In this document: in pieces, positions 1 to 7,858 of the stretch | Position numbering within the stretch: position 1 is the first letter of the stretch | Layout of the letters: each line of letters opens with the position of its first letter | NCBI RefSeq assembly: GCF_002259795.1 | Contig: NZ_MWXA01000009.1 | Location: 1-64,000 of the forward strand | Direction of reading: 5' to 3' | Length of the DNA stretch: 64,000 bases | Source of the DNA: Bifidobacterium aquikefiri | GTDB taxonomy: Bacteria > Actinomycetota > Actinomycetes > Actinomycetales > Bifidobacteriaceae | Notes under the pieces: generated by a model | Database searches by the model: none | Seen by the model: only the letters and a program-made list of their open reading frames with translations | What the model was told of the DNA's origin: nothing | Position numbers and translations under genes: made by a program

Positions 1-1400
1 ACCATATTGGCAACGGTGGACTTGCCCGAACCCGATTCGCCGACGATTGCCAGGGTGGTGCCACGTTTGACCGAGAACGACACATCGTCTACCGCCTTGA
101 ACATTTCTGTTCTGCGAGGTAGTTTGAATTCCTTGGTCAGGTGCTCGACCGTTATGATGTGTTCACTGCGTTCCAGGGTTTCCTCACCCTTGACCTTGTG
201 CTCCAGCAAGGCATCGGCATCGCTGCCGCGCTCCTTGGCCGAGATGATGCGTTGCGAAGCCAGAGATGGTGCAGCATTTACCAGACGCTTGGTATATGGA
301 TGGCGAGGGTGCTGAAGTACTTCCAGACTTGGACCAGATTCGACAACACGCCCCTTGTACATGACAACGATATGCTGGGCGCGCTCTGCTGCAAGACCCA
401 GATCGTGGGTGATGAACAGTACCGCAGTGCCAAGCGAATCGGTGAGCATCCTTAAGTGGTCGAGAATCTTCTTCTGAACCGTAACATCCAAGGCGCTCGT
501 TGGCTCGTCCGCAATCAGCAGATCAGGACGTGAAGCAAGCCCGATAGCGATCAACGCACGCTGACGCATGCCGCCTGAAAATTCGTGCGGATACTGTCGA
601 GCTCGAGTTGCCGCATCGGGCAGACCTGCCTCGGCGAGAAGGCCTGCAATGCGGTCATTCATCGTGGAGTCATGCACGTGTTCCTTGGCAATTGCCCATG
701 CCTGATCGCTCTGGATACCGGCATCTATAAGGTCCTGCGCCACGATCCATCGCGGTTCTGAACCAGGAACCCAGGAAGCCTTGAATTGTTTCAGGGTCTT
801 TTCAACGGCATTGTTGCCTGCCTGCTCGAGAGCCAGTTTCGCGGCTTGCAACAGTGCGGGCAAGCCCGCCGAGGAAACGAAAGCCTCGTCATCCTCCTTG
901 CGCACATCAACCTCCGCATGTGCCAAGGTCTTGGAAAGGCTGCTCCTACGTTCGTGAGCAACATCCATGTTGTTCGCGACCAGCGCCTCTTTGACCTGTG
1001 AACCGATTCTCCATACCGGGTTGAGATTACTCATGGGATCCTGAGGCACCAACCCGATGTGGCGTCCACGGATCTGCTCGTATTCCTTCTTGGTGATCTT
1101 GGTGAGCTCGTTGCCCTGAAGATTGATACTACCCCCGGTGATGTGACCTGTTCCGGGAAGCAGTCCAAGCACAGACATGGCACTCGTCGATTTTCCAGAT
1201 CCCGACTCCCCCACGATTGCAACCCATTGACCTGGATACACGGTGAACGATGCGTCGCGCACGGCGTGAATCGGTGTATTGGAGTCTGTGGTGAAGTCGA
1301 CGCTCAAGTCCTTGACCTGCAGCAGCGGTTCGTTTGCAGACTGCTGATTGATTGGCTTTTCGTTCCAGCTCTCAATATTCTCATTCGTCTGGTTAGTCAT
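1..1400 (-). CDS. Oligopeptide ABC transporter, fused double ATP-binding protein (OppD-OppF type), 3' end outside window
   Basis: This protein should energise uptake of oligopeptides through the OppBC channel encoded just upstream. About 466 residues are visible from the ATG at 1400. The first ATPase has Walker A GESGSGKST at residues 64-72 and signature FSGGMRQR near residue 274. A second Walker A, again GESGSGKST, lies at the very edge of the window, so two ATPases are fused in one chain. The distance from the first Walker A to its signature is about 205 residues, roughly 95 more than in typical OppD, because of a charged Ala/Glu-rich insertion between the Q-loop and the signature. It is the last gene of the opp operon, 35 bases after oppC. 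The family is clear; peptide specificity is inferred from the neighbours. Confidence 0.93.
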   Translation of the reverse strand, partial: MTNQTNENIESWNEKPINQQSANEPLLQVKDLSVDFTTDSNTPIHAVRDASFTVYPGQWVAIVGESGSGKSTSAMSVLGLLPGTGHITGGSINLQGNELTKITKKEYEQIRGRHIGLVPQDPMSNLNPVWRIGSQVKEALVANNMDVAHERRSSLSKTLAHAEVDVRKEDDEAFVSSAGLPALLQAAKLALEQAGNNAVEKTLKQFKASWVPGSEPRWIVAQDLIDAGIQSDQAWAIAKEHVHDSTMNDRIAGLLAEAGLPDAATRARQYPHEFSGGMRQRALIAIGLASRPDLLIADEPTSALDVTVQKKILDHLRMLTDSLGTAVLFITHDLGLAAERAQHIVVMYKGRVVESGPSLEVLQHPRHPYTKRLVNAAPSLASQRIISAKERGSDADALLEHKVKGEETLERSEHIITVEHLTKEFKLPRRTEMFKAVDDVSFSVKRGTTLAIVGESGSGKSTVANM

Positions 1401-1435
1401 TAGTTCTCCTCATTGCACTGTTCTGCATGGCCTAT

Positions 1436-2422
1436 TTAGACTCTGCTCTTTGGATCAAGGGCATCCTTCACTGCATCGCCCATCATGATGAAGGCAAGTA
1501 CGGTGATTGCCAAGGCCAATGATGGATAGAAGAGCACCTGTGGATCGATTCTGAGCAATGATTGTGCGTCAGAGATATCGCCTCCCCAACTGACGACTGT
1601 GGTGGGTAGACCCACACCGAGGAAGCTCAAGGTTGCCTCGGCCACAATGTATGAGCCGAGCGAAGTGGTGGTGAGCACAATGACCGGTGCCAATGCATTC
1701 GGAACCACATGGCGGAACAGATTTCTCAGTGGTGACGATCCCAGCGCAGTCGAAGCGGTATTGAACTCAAGATTCTTTGCCTCAAGCACCGAGCCTCTGA
1801 TGATTCGTGCCGTGGTAACCCAGCCAAAGAGTGCAAGCACAAGAACAACCTTCCAGATTGAGGTTGAAGTCTTGAACATCTGCAATACGACGATTGCACC
1901 AAGCAGCATTGGTATGGCGAAGAAAATATCGGTGATGCGGCTCAGAACGGCATCGAGCCAGCCACCATAGAACCCTGCAAGAGCCCCGACAATGCCACCG
2001 AACAGCGTGACGATGACCGTGGTGAGAATACCGACACTCACCGAGGTACGGGCACCGTAGACAACGCGGGAGTATACATCGCAGCCCTGCTGATTGAACC
2101 CAAGAGGATGACCTGAACTGGGACCGTCCAAGGACTGTGGAAGATTGCAGTAATTCGGGTCAACCTTGGTAAATATGCCCGGGAAAATTGCGACGATGAG
2201 AATGATTAGAATCAGAATGCCCGAAACAATGAACAGCGGATTCTTTCGCATGCTACGCCATGCGTCAGCCCACATGCTTGATGCAACCTTCGACTCATCG
2301 ACCGAATCCACCTCCTGAACGGGGGTCTCATCAATTGGAGCAACAAATCGCTCCTGACCATGCAGTGGCTGCACGACGAAATCATTGGTATTCTCACTGA
2401 TTGTTGTATTTGAATCTGTCAT
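1436..2422 (-). CDS. oppC: Oligopeptide ABC transporter permease OppC
   Basis: This is the inner-membrane permease that pairs with OppB to form the peptide channel. The 328-residue protein has a hydrophilic N-terminal tail of about 65 residues, one anchoring helix (LFIVSGILILIILIVAIFP), then the usual five-helix BPD_transp_1 domain containing the loop EAKNLEFNTASTALGSSPLR, which docks with the ATPase. An in-frame TTG lies directly before the ATG. I chose the ATG at 2422 because GAGGTGG sits about five bases ahead of it, inside the nine-base gap after oppB. Gene order oppA-oppB-oppC-oppDF and tight spacing indicate one transcript. Substrate type is family knowledge. Confidence 0.93.
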   Translation of the reverse strand: MTDSNTTISENTNDFVVQPLHGQERFVAPIDETPVQEVDSVDESKVASSMWADAWRSMRKNPLFIVSGILILIILIVAIFPGIFTKVDPNYCNLPQSLDGPSSGHPLGFNQQGCDVYSRVVYGARTSVSVGILTTVIVTLFGGIVGALAGFYGGWLDAVLSRITDIFFAIPMLLGAIVVLQMFKTSTSIWKVVLVLALFGWVTTARIIRGSVLEAKNLEFNTASTALGSSPLRNLFRHVVPNALAPVIVLTTTSLGSYIVAEATLSFLGVGLPTTVVSWGGDISDAQSLLRIDPQVLFYPSLALAITVLAFIMMGDAVKDALDPKSRV

Positions 2423-2431
2423 CAATCCACC

Positions 2432-3358
2432 TCACGCATATCTGATTCTCGGGTCAAGCACCGCATAGAGCATGTCGACCACAAGATTGCACACCACGAA
2501 TACCAGAACAAGAATCGTCACGATGGAAACCACCAGAGGACCCTCGCCTCGTAAGATTGCCTGGTACAGAGTATTTCCCACACCTTGAATATTGAAGATT
2601 CGCTCTGTGATCATGGCGCCGCCCATAAGAGCACCGATATCAGTTCCGAGATAGGTTACCACTGGAATCAAAGAGTTCCTTAAGATATGACGCATGATGA
2701 CCGATCGATTCGACATGCCTTTGGCCCGTGCAGTGCGCACATAGTCTTCACTGATATTCGAAGAGACCTCGGTGCGTGCGAGTCTGATGATGTAGGCCAT
2801 GGACACGCTGCCCAGCACCATTGCCGGCATCAGCAAATCAAGGAATCCCGGTGAGCCTCCCGCAGTTACCGGAAGAATTCGCCATTTCACACCGATGAAA
2901 TATTGCAGCACAAAGCCGGTGACAAACGTAGGCACGGAAATCAGCAGCAGCGACACGATCAGAATCACTGAGTCGTACCACTTGCCTTTCTTCAGTCCAG
3001 ATATGACTCCAAAGATAACGCCAAAAATGCCCTCAAAGACAAAAGCCATCAGCGCGAGCCGGATGGTTACCGGGAATGCTCGACCAATGACGGAAATAAC
3101 AGGCTGACCAGAGAATGTCATGCCAAAATTGAGACTCAATGCATTCTTGAGGAACAGCAGGTATTGAATTATGAACGGTTTATCCAGGTTATATTCGGAG
3201 CGAATCTGTGCTGCAACCGCCTCGTTTACCGGTCGGGCGCCGAACATGGCTCTCACGGGGTCACCTGGAAGCGCAAAGACCAGCGCATATATCAACAACG
3301 TCGTACCGAGAATAACAGGAATCATCTGCAAAATTCTTCTTAGCAGATACTTACCCAT
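2432..3358 (-). CDS. oppB: Oligopeptide ABC transporter permease OppB
   Basis: This is the first permease of the peptide importer. The 308-residue protein starts MGKYLLRRILQMIPVILGTT, the amphipathic entry and first helix typical of OppB/DppB, and carries the family segment LPGDPVRAMFG after helix 1. The ATPase-docking loop SEDYVRTARAKGMSNRSVI is intact. The ATG at 3358 follows a clear AAAGGAGAT ribosome site. It lies downstream of oppA, separated by a long perfect hairpin that probably lowers permease expression relative to the binding protein, and is followed nine bases later by oppC. Confidence 0.94.
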   Translation of the reverse strand: MGKYLLRRILQMIPVILGTTLLIYALVFALPGDPVRAMFGARPVNEAVAAQIRSEYNLDKPFIIQYLLFLKNALSLNFGMTFSGQPVISVIGRAFPVTIRLALMAFVFEGIFGVIFGVISGLKKGKWYDSVILIVSLLLISVPTFVTGFVLQYFIGVKWRILPVTAGGSPGFLDLLMPAMVLGSVSMAYIIRLARTEVSSNISEDYVRTARAKGMSNRSVIMRHILRNSLIPVVTYLGTDIGALMGGAMITERIFNIQGVGNTLYQAILRGEGPLVVSIVTILVLVFVVCNLVVDMLYAVLDPRIRYA

Positions 3359-3481
3359 CGGCCATCTCCTTTATGTGTGTAAGGCCCGACCTCATCGTCA
3401 GTAGTGCGCGCTGCTTTGTACGGTTCATAGGCATTCAACAACAGTGCAAAAATTACGAGAAACAACAATTTCAAGCCACAT

Positions 3482-3523
3482 AAACGGAGGAAAGGCATAC
3501 TTCGCGATGCCTTTCCTCCGTTT
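3482..3523 (-). terminator. 17-bp perfect hairpin between oppA and oppB
   Basis: Positions 3482-3498 pair without mismatch with 3507-3523 around an eight-base loop. The hairpin lies 23 bases past the oppA stop on the minus strand. What follows is T-rich but not a clean U-run, so it is more likely a partial terminator or a 3' stabiliser of the oppA message than a full stop. Such hairpins are common after binding-protein genes that must be made in excess over their permeases. Confidence 0.7.
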
Positions 3524-3545
3524 GCTTTCTGGAAGGTTTCTAACC

Positions 3546-5195
3546 TTACTTGGTCAGGTTCTGATATACAGGAACGTTCTTCCAGTTGAGAACGAATCCC
3601 TTGACACCCTTGGCTGCAACACCTGCTGCATTGCTGTAGTAGAGCGGCACTGCCGGCAGATCCTTGAGAAGCAACTCCTCCGCCTGCTGGTAATACTTGT
3701 TGGCATCTGCGGTTGAGGATGCCTGATCGGCCTTGGCAAGCAAGGCATCGAATGCAGGGTTCTTGTAATCGCCATCGTTGGAACCATTGCCGTCAGCAGC
3801 TGAGCTTGAATACAGCGGCGTGAGGTAATCTTCTGCAGATGGGTAATCTGCCTGCCAGCCGGTACGGAATGCTGAAGTTACCTTGCGGTCGGTGATTGCC
3901 TGGCGGAAGGCGCTGAAGGTTGCGTACGGGTTGGTCTCAGCATCGATGCCAAGCGTGTTCTTCACAGAATTGGCAATGGCATCGTACACAGGCTTTGCAC
4001 CACCATCTGCATTGTAAGCAAAGGTGAGCTTATCAGAAGAGCTCCATGGAGCAATGGCATTGGCTTCCTTCCAGAGCTTCTTGGCTTCGGTTGGGTTGTA
4101 GCTCAACACATCCTTGCCCGTGAGCGAGTCTGAATAGCCAGGAGTCACTGGTGAAGTGTAATCGACTGCAGGAGTTCCTACACCACCGAGAACCTTGCTT
4201 ACGATGGTCTTGCGATCAATGGACATGGAAACGGCTGCACGACGCAGTCGACCTTCCTTGTCGAGCTTGAAGTGAGTGAGCGTTGACGGGAAAGTGAAGG
4301 ACTGGAATACCGACCCAGCCTTGTTGTATGCCTGAACCGTGTTGTCGGTCTGGAATGTCTGCGTGTCAGAGCTTGGAATGGTTTCGAGAACATCAAGGTT
4401 GCCACCCTGAACGTCAGCATAAGCTGCATCTGGATCGGTGTAGACCTTGAAGTCGACGCCACCATTCTTTGCGGGCTGTACACCCTTGTAATCAGCATTC
4501 TTTACCAAATCGATGCTCTGGTTATGAGTCCATGACTTGAACTTGTAAGGACCATTGCCGACCGGCTTCTCGCCGAATGCCTTGGGATCCTTGTAGAAGG
4601 ATGTTGGCAGTGGGGCATAAGCAGTGTATCCGACCATGGTCGGGAATATGGAGCTTGGAGCGTTCAAGGTTACCGTGAATTCGGTATCGCTGTTGACCTT
4701 CAGGCCTGAAAGTTGAGCGTCGGAAGCGGTGCCCTTTGCCTGAAGCGCGTCATATCCCTTGATGAGTGAGAAGAAGCTTGCGTTGACCTGAGCGTTGGTT
4801 GCATCGGCAGCATAGCTCCACGCCTTGGTGAAGGACTCTGAGGTCACCGGTGTGCCATCGCTGAATTTCCAGCCGCTCTTCAAGACGATGGTGTATACGG
4901 TCTTGTCTGCATTGGCAGTGATGGATTTGGCCACTTCATTCTTGGCGTTGCCCTTGGTGTCAAAGGTAACAAGCTTGGCGAACAGCAGGTCGATTGGATT
5001 TCCTCCGCAATTTTCGTTCGTGTTAGCCGGAATCAGTGGATTCTGTGGCTCGCAGCCATAGACGTTCATGACCTCGTTGGTGGATGCCGACGTAGATGAT
5101 GAACTTGTGCTTGAAGAACCACCACAACCGCTGAGCAACAGTGCCAATGCACTGCCGGCAGCAGCCATGTATGAGAGTCTTGAGACTTTCTTCAT
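3546..5195 (-). CDS. oppA: Oligopeptide-binding lipoprotein (OppA type)
   Basis: This extracellular, lipid-anchored solute-binding protein captures peptides for OppBC. The 549-residue protein begins MKKVSRLSYMAAAGSALALL and has a lipobox LLSGC, so the mature protein starts with the cysteine and a Ser-rich linker. The rest is an SBP_bac_5 fold with the family segments VKNADYKG and RRAAVSMSIDRKTIV. I chose the ATG at 5195 because GGGGGAGAAG lies just ahead of it and the signal peptide begins there. An upstream ATG at 5219 would add eight unlikely residues. It is the first gene of the operon, and a candidate promoter lies about 100 bases upstream. Confidence 0.94.
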   Translation of the reverse strand: MKKVSRLSYMAAAGSALALLLSGCGGSSSTSSSSTSASTNEVMNVYGCEPQNPLIPANTNENCGGNPIDLLFAKLVTFDTKGNAKNEVAKSITANADKTVYTIVLKSGWKFSDGTPVTSESFTKAWSYAADATNAQVNASFFSLIKGYDALQAKGTASDAQLSGLKVNSDTEFTVTLNAPSSIFPTMVGYTAYAPLPTSFYKDPKAFGEKPVGNGPYKFKSWTHNQSIDLVKNADYKGVQPAKNGGVDFKVYTDPDAAYADVQGGNLDVLETIPSSDTQTFQTDNTVQAYNKAGSVFQSFTFPSTLTHFKLDKEGRLRRAAVSMSIDRKTIVSKVLGGVGTPAVDYTSPVTPGYSDSLTGKDVLSYNPTEAKKLWKEANAIAPWSSSDKLTFAYNADGGAKPVYDAIANSVKNTLGIDAETNPYATFSAFRQAITDRKVTSAFRTGWQADYPSAEDYLTPLYSSSAADGNGSNDGDYKNPAFDALLAKADQASSTADANKYYQQAEELLLKDLPAVPLYYSNAAGVAAKGVKGFVLNWKNVPVYQNLTK

Positions 5196-5295
5196 ATAAC
5201 TTCTCCCCCATAAAACCATTCATATTGCAGAACCATTTTCTGCCCCCAATTGTGACGCACGTATCCCGCGCGCATTCATCTTTGGATTGGTAACC

Positions 5296-5345
5296 ATTCT
5301 TATCGCAAAATGTTTCAAGTGCAAGTTTTGAACGAATAACGTTAT
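5296..5345 (-). promoter_or_regulatory. Candidate promoter and palindrome upstream of oppA
   Basis: Read on the minus strand, TTGCAC (5324-5319) is followed after 16 bases by TAAGAAT (5302-5296), a plausible sigma-70-type promoter. The palindrome ATAACGTTAT occupies 5336-5345, just upstream of the -35, and could be an operator. This is inferred from sequence alone. Confidence 0.35.
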
Positions 5346-5604
5346 GAAAAGTTTAAGAATTGACGAATACATTATGAAATTTTGGTGCCAACAATCTATG
5401 GATTTTCTAAGAATTCCATGTCAGCACACGAATGTGGCACTTGTTTCGGTTATCTTTTTCCGATGTGCATATCCCGGCGTTTCACATATAGATGTACTTC
5501 CTCCATTGTGCGATAAGCGCAACCGTGCTTTGGATCAAGTGTGTAACCAACTCTCTGGCACATCGGTGATGGTAACGTTCTTAAGCATGTTTCCCACACC
5601 GCCG
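5346..5604. other. AT-rich intergenic stretch between the opp promoter and xerC
   Basis: I see no convincing gene here. A plus-strand open frame crosses into the xerC gene on the opposite strand and has no recognisable content. The two flanking genes are both on the minus strand, so this stretch is the 3' side of xerC plus the far-upstream region of oppA. No strong terminator hairpin with a T-run was found. Confidence 0.5.
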
Positions 5605-6552
5605 TCATTCTCGAGGGAACGCCAATGCATATTTTCGCTTCAACTGCTCGATGGAAACGTGTGTGTACCGTTGTGTCGTGCTCAGCGAAGCATGTCCCAA
5701 CATTTCCTGCACCTCGCGCATATCGGCACCTCCATCGAGCAGATGTGTCGCTGCGGAATGTCTCAGCGCATGAGGACTTATATCCGGGACTTGGGATTCA
5801 GCTGCATGCCGATGGACGATTTCACGGACTTGCCGTTGACCTATTCGCCTGCCTTGCACGCCAATGAAGACCGCCTTGAAGCTCAAGCCCGCACTGTGTG
5901 CGTGTTGAAGCATTGAGTTTCTTGGATCACCGATCCACGCCGCCAACGCCCTCGCTGCCGGAATGCCAAAGGGAATCACACGCTGCTTATTGCCTTTTCC
6001 TGTCACACGGACGGTATGTTGCGAAAAGTCAATGTCATGCACATCAAGGTTGGTGAGTTCGGCAACGCGCATTCCCGTTGCATACAAAAGCTCAAGAATT
6101 GCAGCATCTCTGGCGGTCAATGCTTCGTGCTTGCCGTGTTGCTGATGTTCGGTGGCGGCAGCTTCGTCCGCATCCTCCATCAGACTTTTGGCTTCCTGCT
6201 CTGTCAATACTTCCGGGAGCACTTTCGGCAGCTTCGGAGTCATGAGCGTGGCACCGGGATCAGTCGCGATGATGCCGTGCGCAAGACAAAAAGCAAAGAA
6301 ACGGCGAATGGCAACGGTTTTTCTGGCTAACGAAGACTTTGCGTGGTTGCGAGCAACATCGGCCTGCCATGCGCGCAGCACCTGGGTGGTGATATCCGCC
6401 ATATGCTCAATACCTACGGATTCCATGTAAGCAAGGCACTGACGAATATCGGAGTCATAGGACTTGATGGTGAGCGGTGCTACGCCCACCACAACGGACA
6501 TATGGGTGTCAAACTCTCTGAGTTGCTGTTCGAATTGCAATTGTCCTCCCAT
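5605..6552 (-). CDS. xerC: Tyrosine recombinase XerC
   Basis: This is a site-specific recombinase that, with XerD, should resolve chromosome dimers at dif near division. An N-terminal SAM-like core-binding domain (about residues 10-100) is followed by the catalytic domain. All catalytic positions are visible: Arg in ATGMRVAEL, Lys in GKGNKQR, His and Arg in SPHALRHS, His in LGHAS and the Tyr nucleophile in RYTHV. The start is uncertain. The ATG at 6552 has no good ribosome site, a TTG at 6540 follows GGAGGACAA, and another TTG lies at 6570. I call it XerC because the second Xer gene, at 18.3 kb, sits in the typical xerD-parA-scp context. That assignment is contextual. Confidence 0.88.
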   Translation of the reverse strand: MGGQLQFEQQLREFDTHMSVVVGVAPLTIKSYDSDIRQCLAYMESVGIEHMADITTQVLRAWQADVARNHAKSSLARKTVAIRRFFAFCLAHGIIATDPGATLMTPKLPKVLPEVLTEQEAKSLMEDADEAAATEHQQHGKHEALTARDAAILELLYATGMRVAELTNLDVHDIDFSQHTVRVTGKGNKQRVIPFGIPAARALAAWIGDPRNSMLQHAHSAGLSFKAVFIGVQGRRIGQRQVREIVHRHAAESQVPDISPHALRHSAATHLLDGGADMREVQEMLGHASLSTTQRYTHVSIEQLKRKYALAFPRE

Positions 6553-6819
6553 CCCATATTGTATCTGCAAGATTCAAGGCCTTGCACACACACTGAACAT
6601 AATTTCAATGCGTTGCCTCCATCCCCAGTGTAATTGCGCATATGTGCACAGCATCCAGTTCCCGAAGGAAAAAATCAACGGTTGAAGTCGGCGACACCTC
6701 CATGCATCTGCGCTCTGAAATGAACATCAAGCATCAAGACAAGGCATCCCTCTAGGATAAGAACGGACAAGAAACCTAGTCGTGATAATTATTCAGGTTT
6801 GCACATCTGATTTCGCAAC

Positions 6820-6841
6820 GATGTGTAACATCACATGTGAT
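6820..6841. promoter_or_regulatory. Two overlapping palindromes upstream of the ABC exporter
   Basis: GATGT-GTA-ACATC (6820-6832) overlaps the perfect palindrome ATCACATGTGAT (6830-6841), 16 bases before the chosen start of the downstream ATPase gene. The arrangement looks like a repressor operator over the promoter or leader of the exporter operon. No regulator gene is adjacent, so the binding protein is unknown. Confidence 0.4.
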
Positions 6842-6856
6842 ATGGATTGGTACGTT

Positions 6857-7858
6857 ATGGCCCGTCATTCAGCACACGAAGCACGCATGCACAGCAGCAC
6901 CTCGGAGCATGCTCATCCCGAGCAACCAGAGTATGGACACGCCTCTGACCCCATCACTGCGCCTCATGTGCCAGTCGCTCAGCACGAGAGCGCACAGAGG
7001 ATAGTGGCCTCGGCAAGCGATCTGACCAAGACATATGGCACACATGATGCCATTGTCACCGCTCTCGACCATGTGAGCGTCAACTTCGAACGCGGCAAGA
7101 TGACCGCCATCATGGGACCATCCGGTTCTGGCAAATCCACGCTGATGCACTGCATGGCAGGTCTTGACACTCCAGATTCCGGTACTGTACTTGTAGAGGA
7201 CTTGGAAGTTTCTTCCATGACACAAAAGCAGCTCACCACACTGCGTCGGGAACAGATAGGTTTCATCTTCCAGTCATTCAATCTGATTCCCACCTTGAGC
7301 GCTGAAGAGAATATTCTGCTGCCTCTCGAAATTTCAAAGAAAAAGATTGATCGCGATTGGTTCAGACACATCGTCGACGTTGTCGGTCTGCAATCTCGCC
7401 TCACCCACCGACCAAGCCAACTTTCTGGCGGTCAGCAACAGCGCGTCGCATGCGCTCGAGCCATGATGTCACGTCCATCGGTAATCTTTGCAGACGAACC
7501 GACCGGCAACCTCGATTCCAAATCAAGTGGCGAAGTGCTTGGATTCCTCAAATCATCGGTGCAACGTTACGGTCAGAGTATCGTCATGGTCACTCACGAT
7601 CCTCGCGCAGCCTCGTACGCCGACAGAGTCCTTGTTCTCGCCGATGGTCGCATCACCAACGATATGAAGGAACCCAGTTACGAAGAGATTCTTGCGGTCT
7701 TTGCCGATGAGGGATCAGACAATCACCAATCCGATGAGTCCAGCGAAAGCACCATAGAGCACACTGAGCATCTTACGCACGGGGAACACAGAGAAGTGCG
7801 CGAACAAGACGGTACGACCGCCGCTGCCTCGACCAAGCAGATGGGATTGCAACTGTGA
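6857..7858 (+). CDS. ABC transporter ATP-binding protein, LolD/MacB-like, with His-rich tails
   Basis: This cytoplasmic ATPase should drive the large FtsX-type permease encoded next. From the ATG at 6857 the protein has 333 residues, with Walker [10 protein letters not shown] at 87-95, signature LSGGQ at 189-193, and Walker [13 protein letters not shown], the form typical of MacB/LolD ATPases. Residues 1-45 form a tail with eight histidines, and the C-terminus carries a second His/Glu/Ser-rich tail. Typical family members are about 230 residues. A GTG at 6782 would lengthen the protein; I chose the ATG where the His-rich tail begins, but no strong ribosome site decides it. The stop overlaps the permease start by four bases (GTGA), so the genes are translationally coupled. 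Confidence 0.88.
   Translation: MARHSAHEARMHSSTSEHAHPEQPEYGHASDPITAPHVPVAQHESAQRIVASASDLTKTYGTHDAIVTALDHVSVNFERGKMTAIMGPSGSGKSTLMHCMAGLDTPDSGTVLVEDLEVSSMTQKQLTTLRREQIGFIFQSFNLIPTLSAEENILLPLEISKKKIDRDWFRHIVDVVGLQSRLTHRPSQLSGGQQQRVACARAMMSRPSVIFADEPTGNLDSKSSGEVLGFLKSSVQRYGQSIVMVTHDPRAASYADRVLVLADGRITNDMKEPSYEEILAVFADEGSDNHQSDESSESTIEHTEHLTHGEHREVREQDGTTAAASTKQMGLQL

Noticed and set aside
5344-5916. 190-codon plus-strand frame across the xerC 3' end
   Set aside because: Half of it is antisense to xerC, the rest is Cys/Phe-rich without family likeness, and no ribosome site precedes it.
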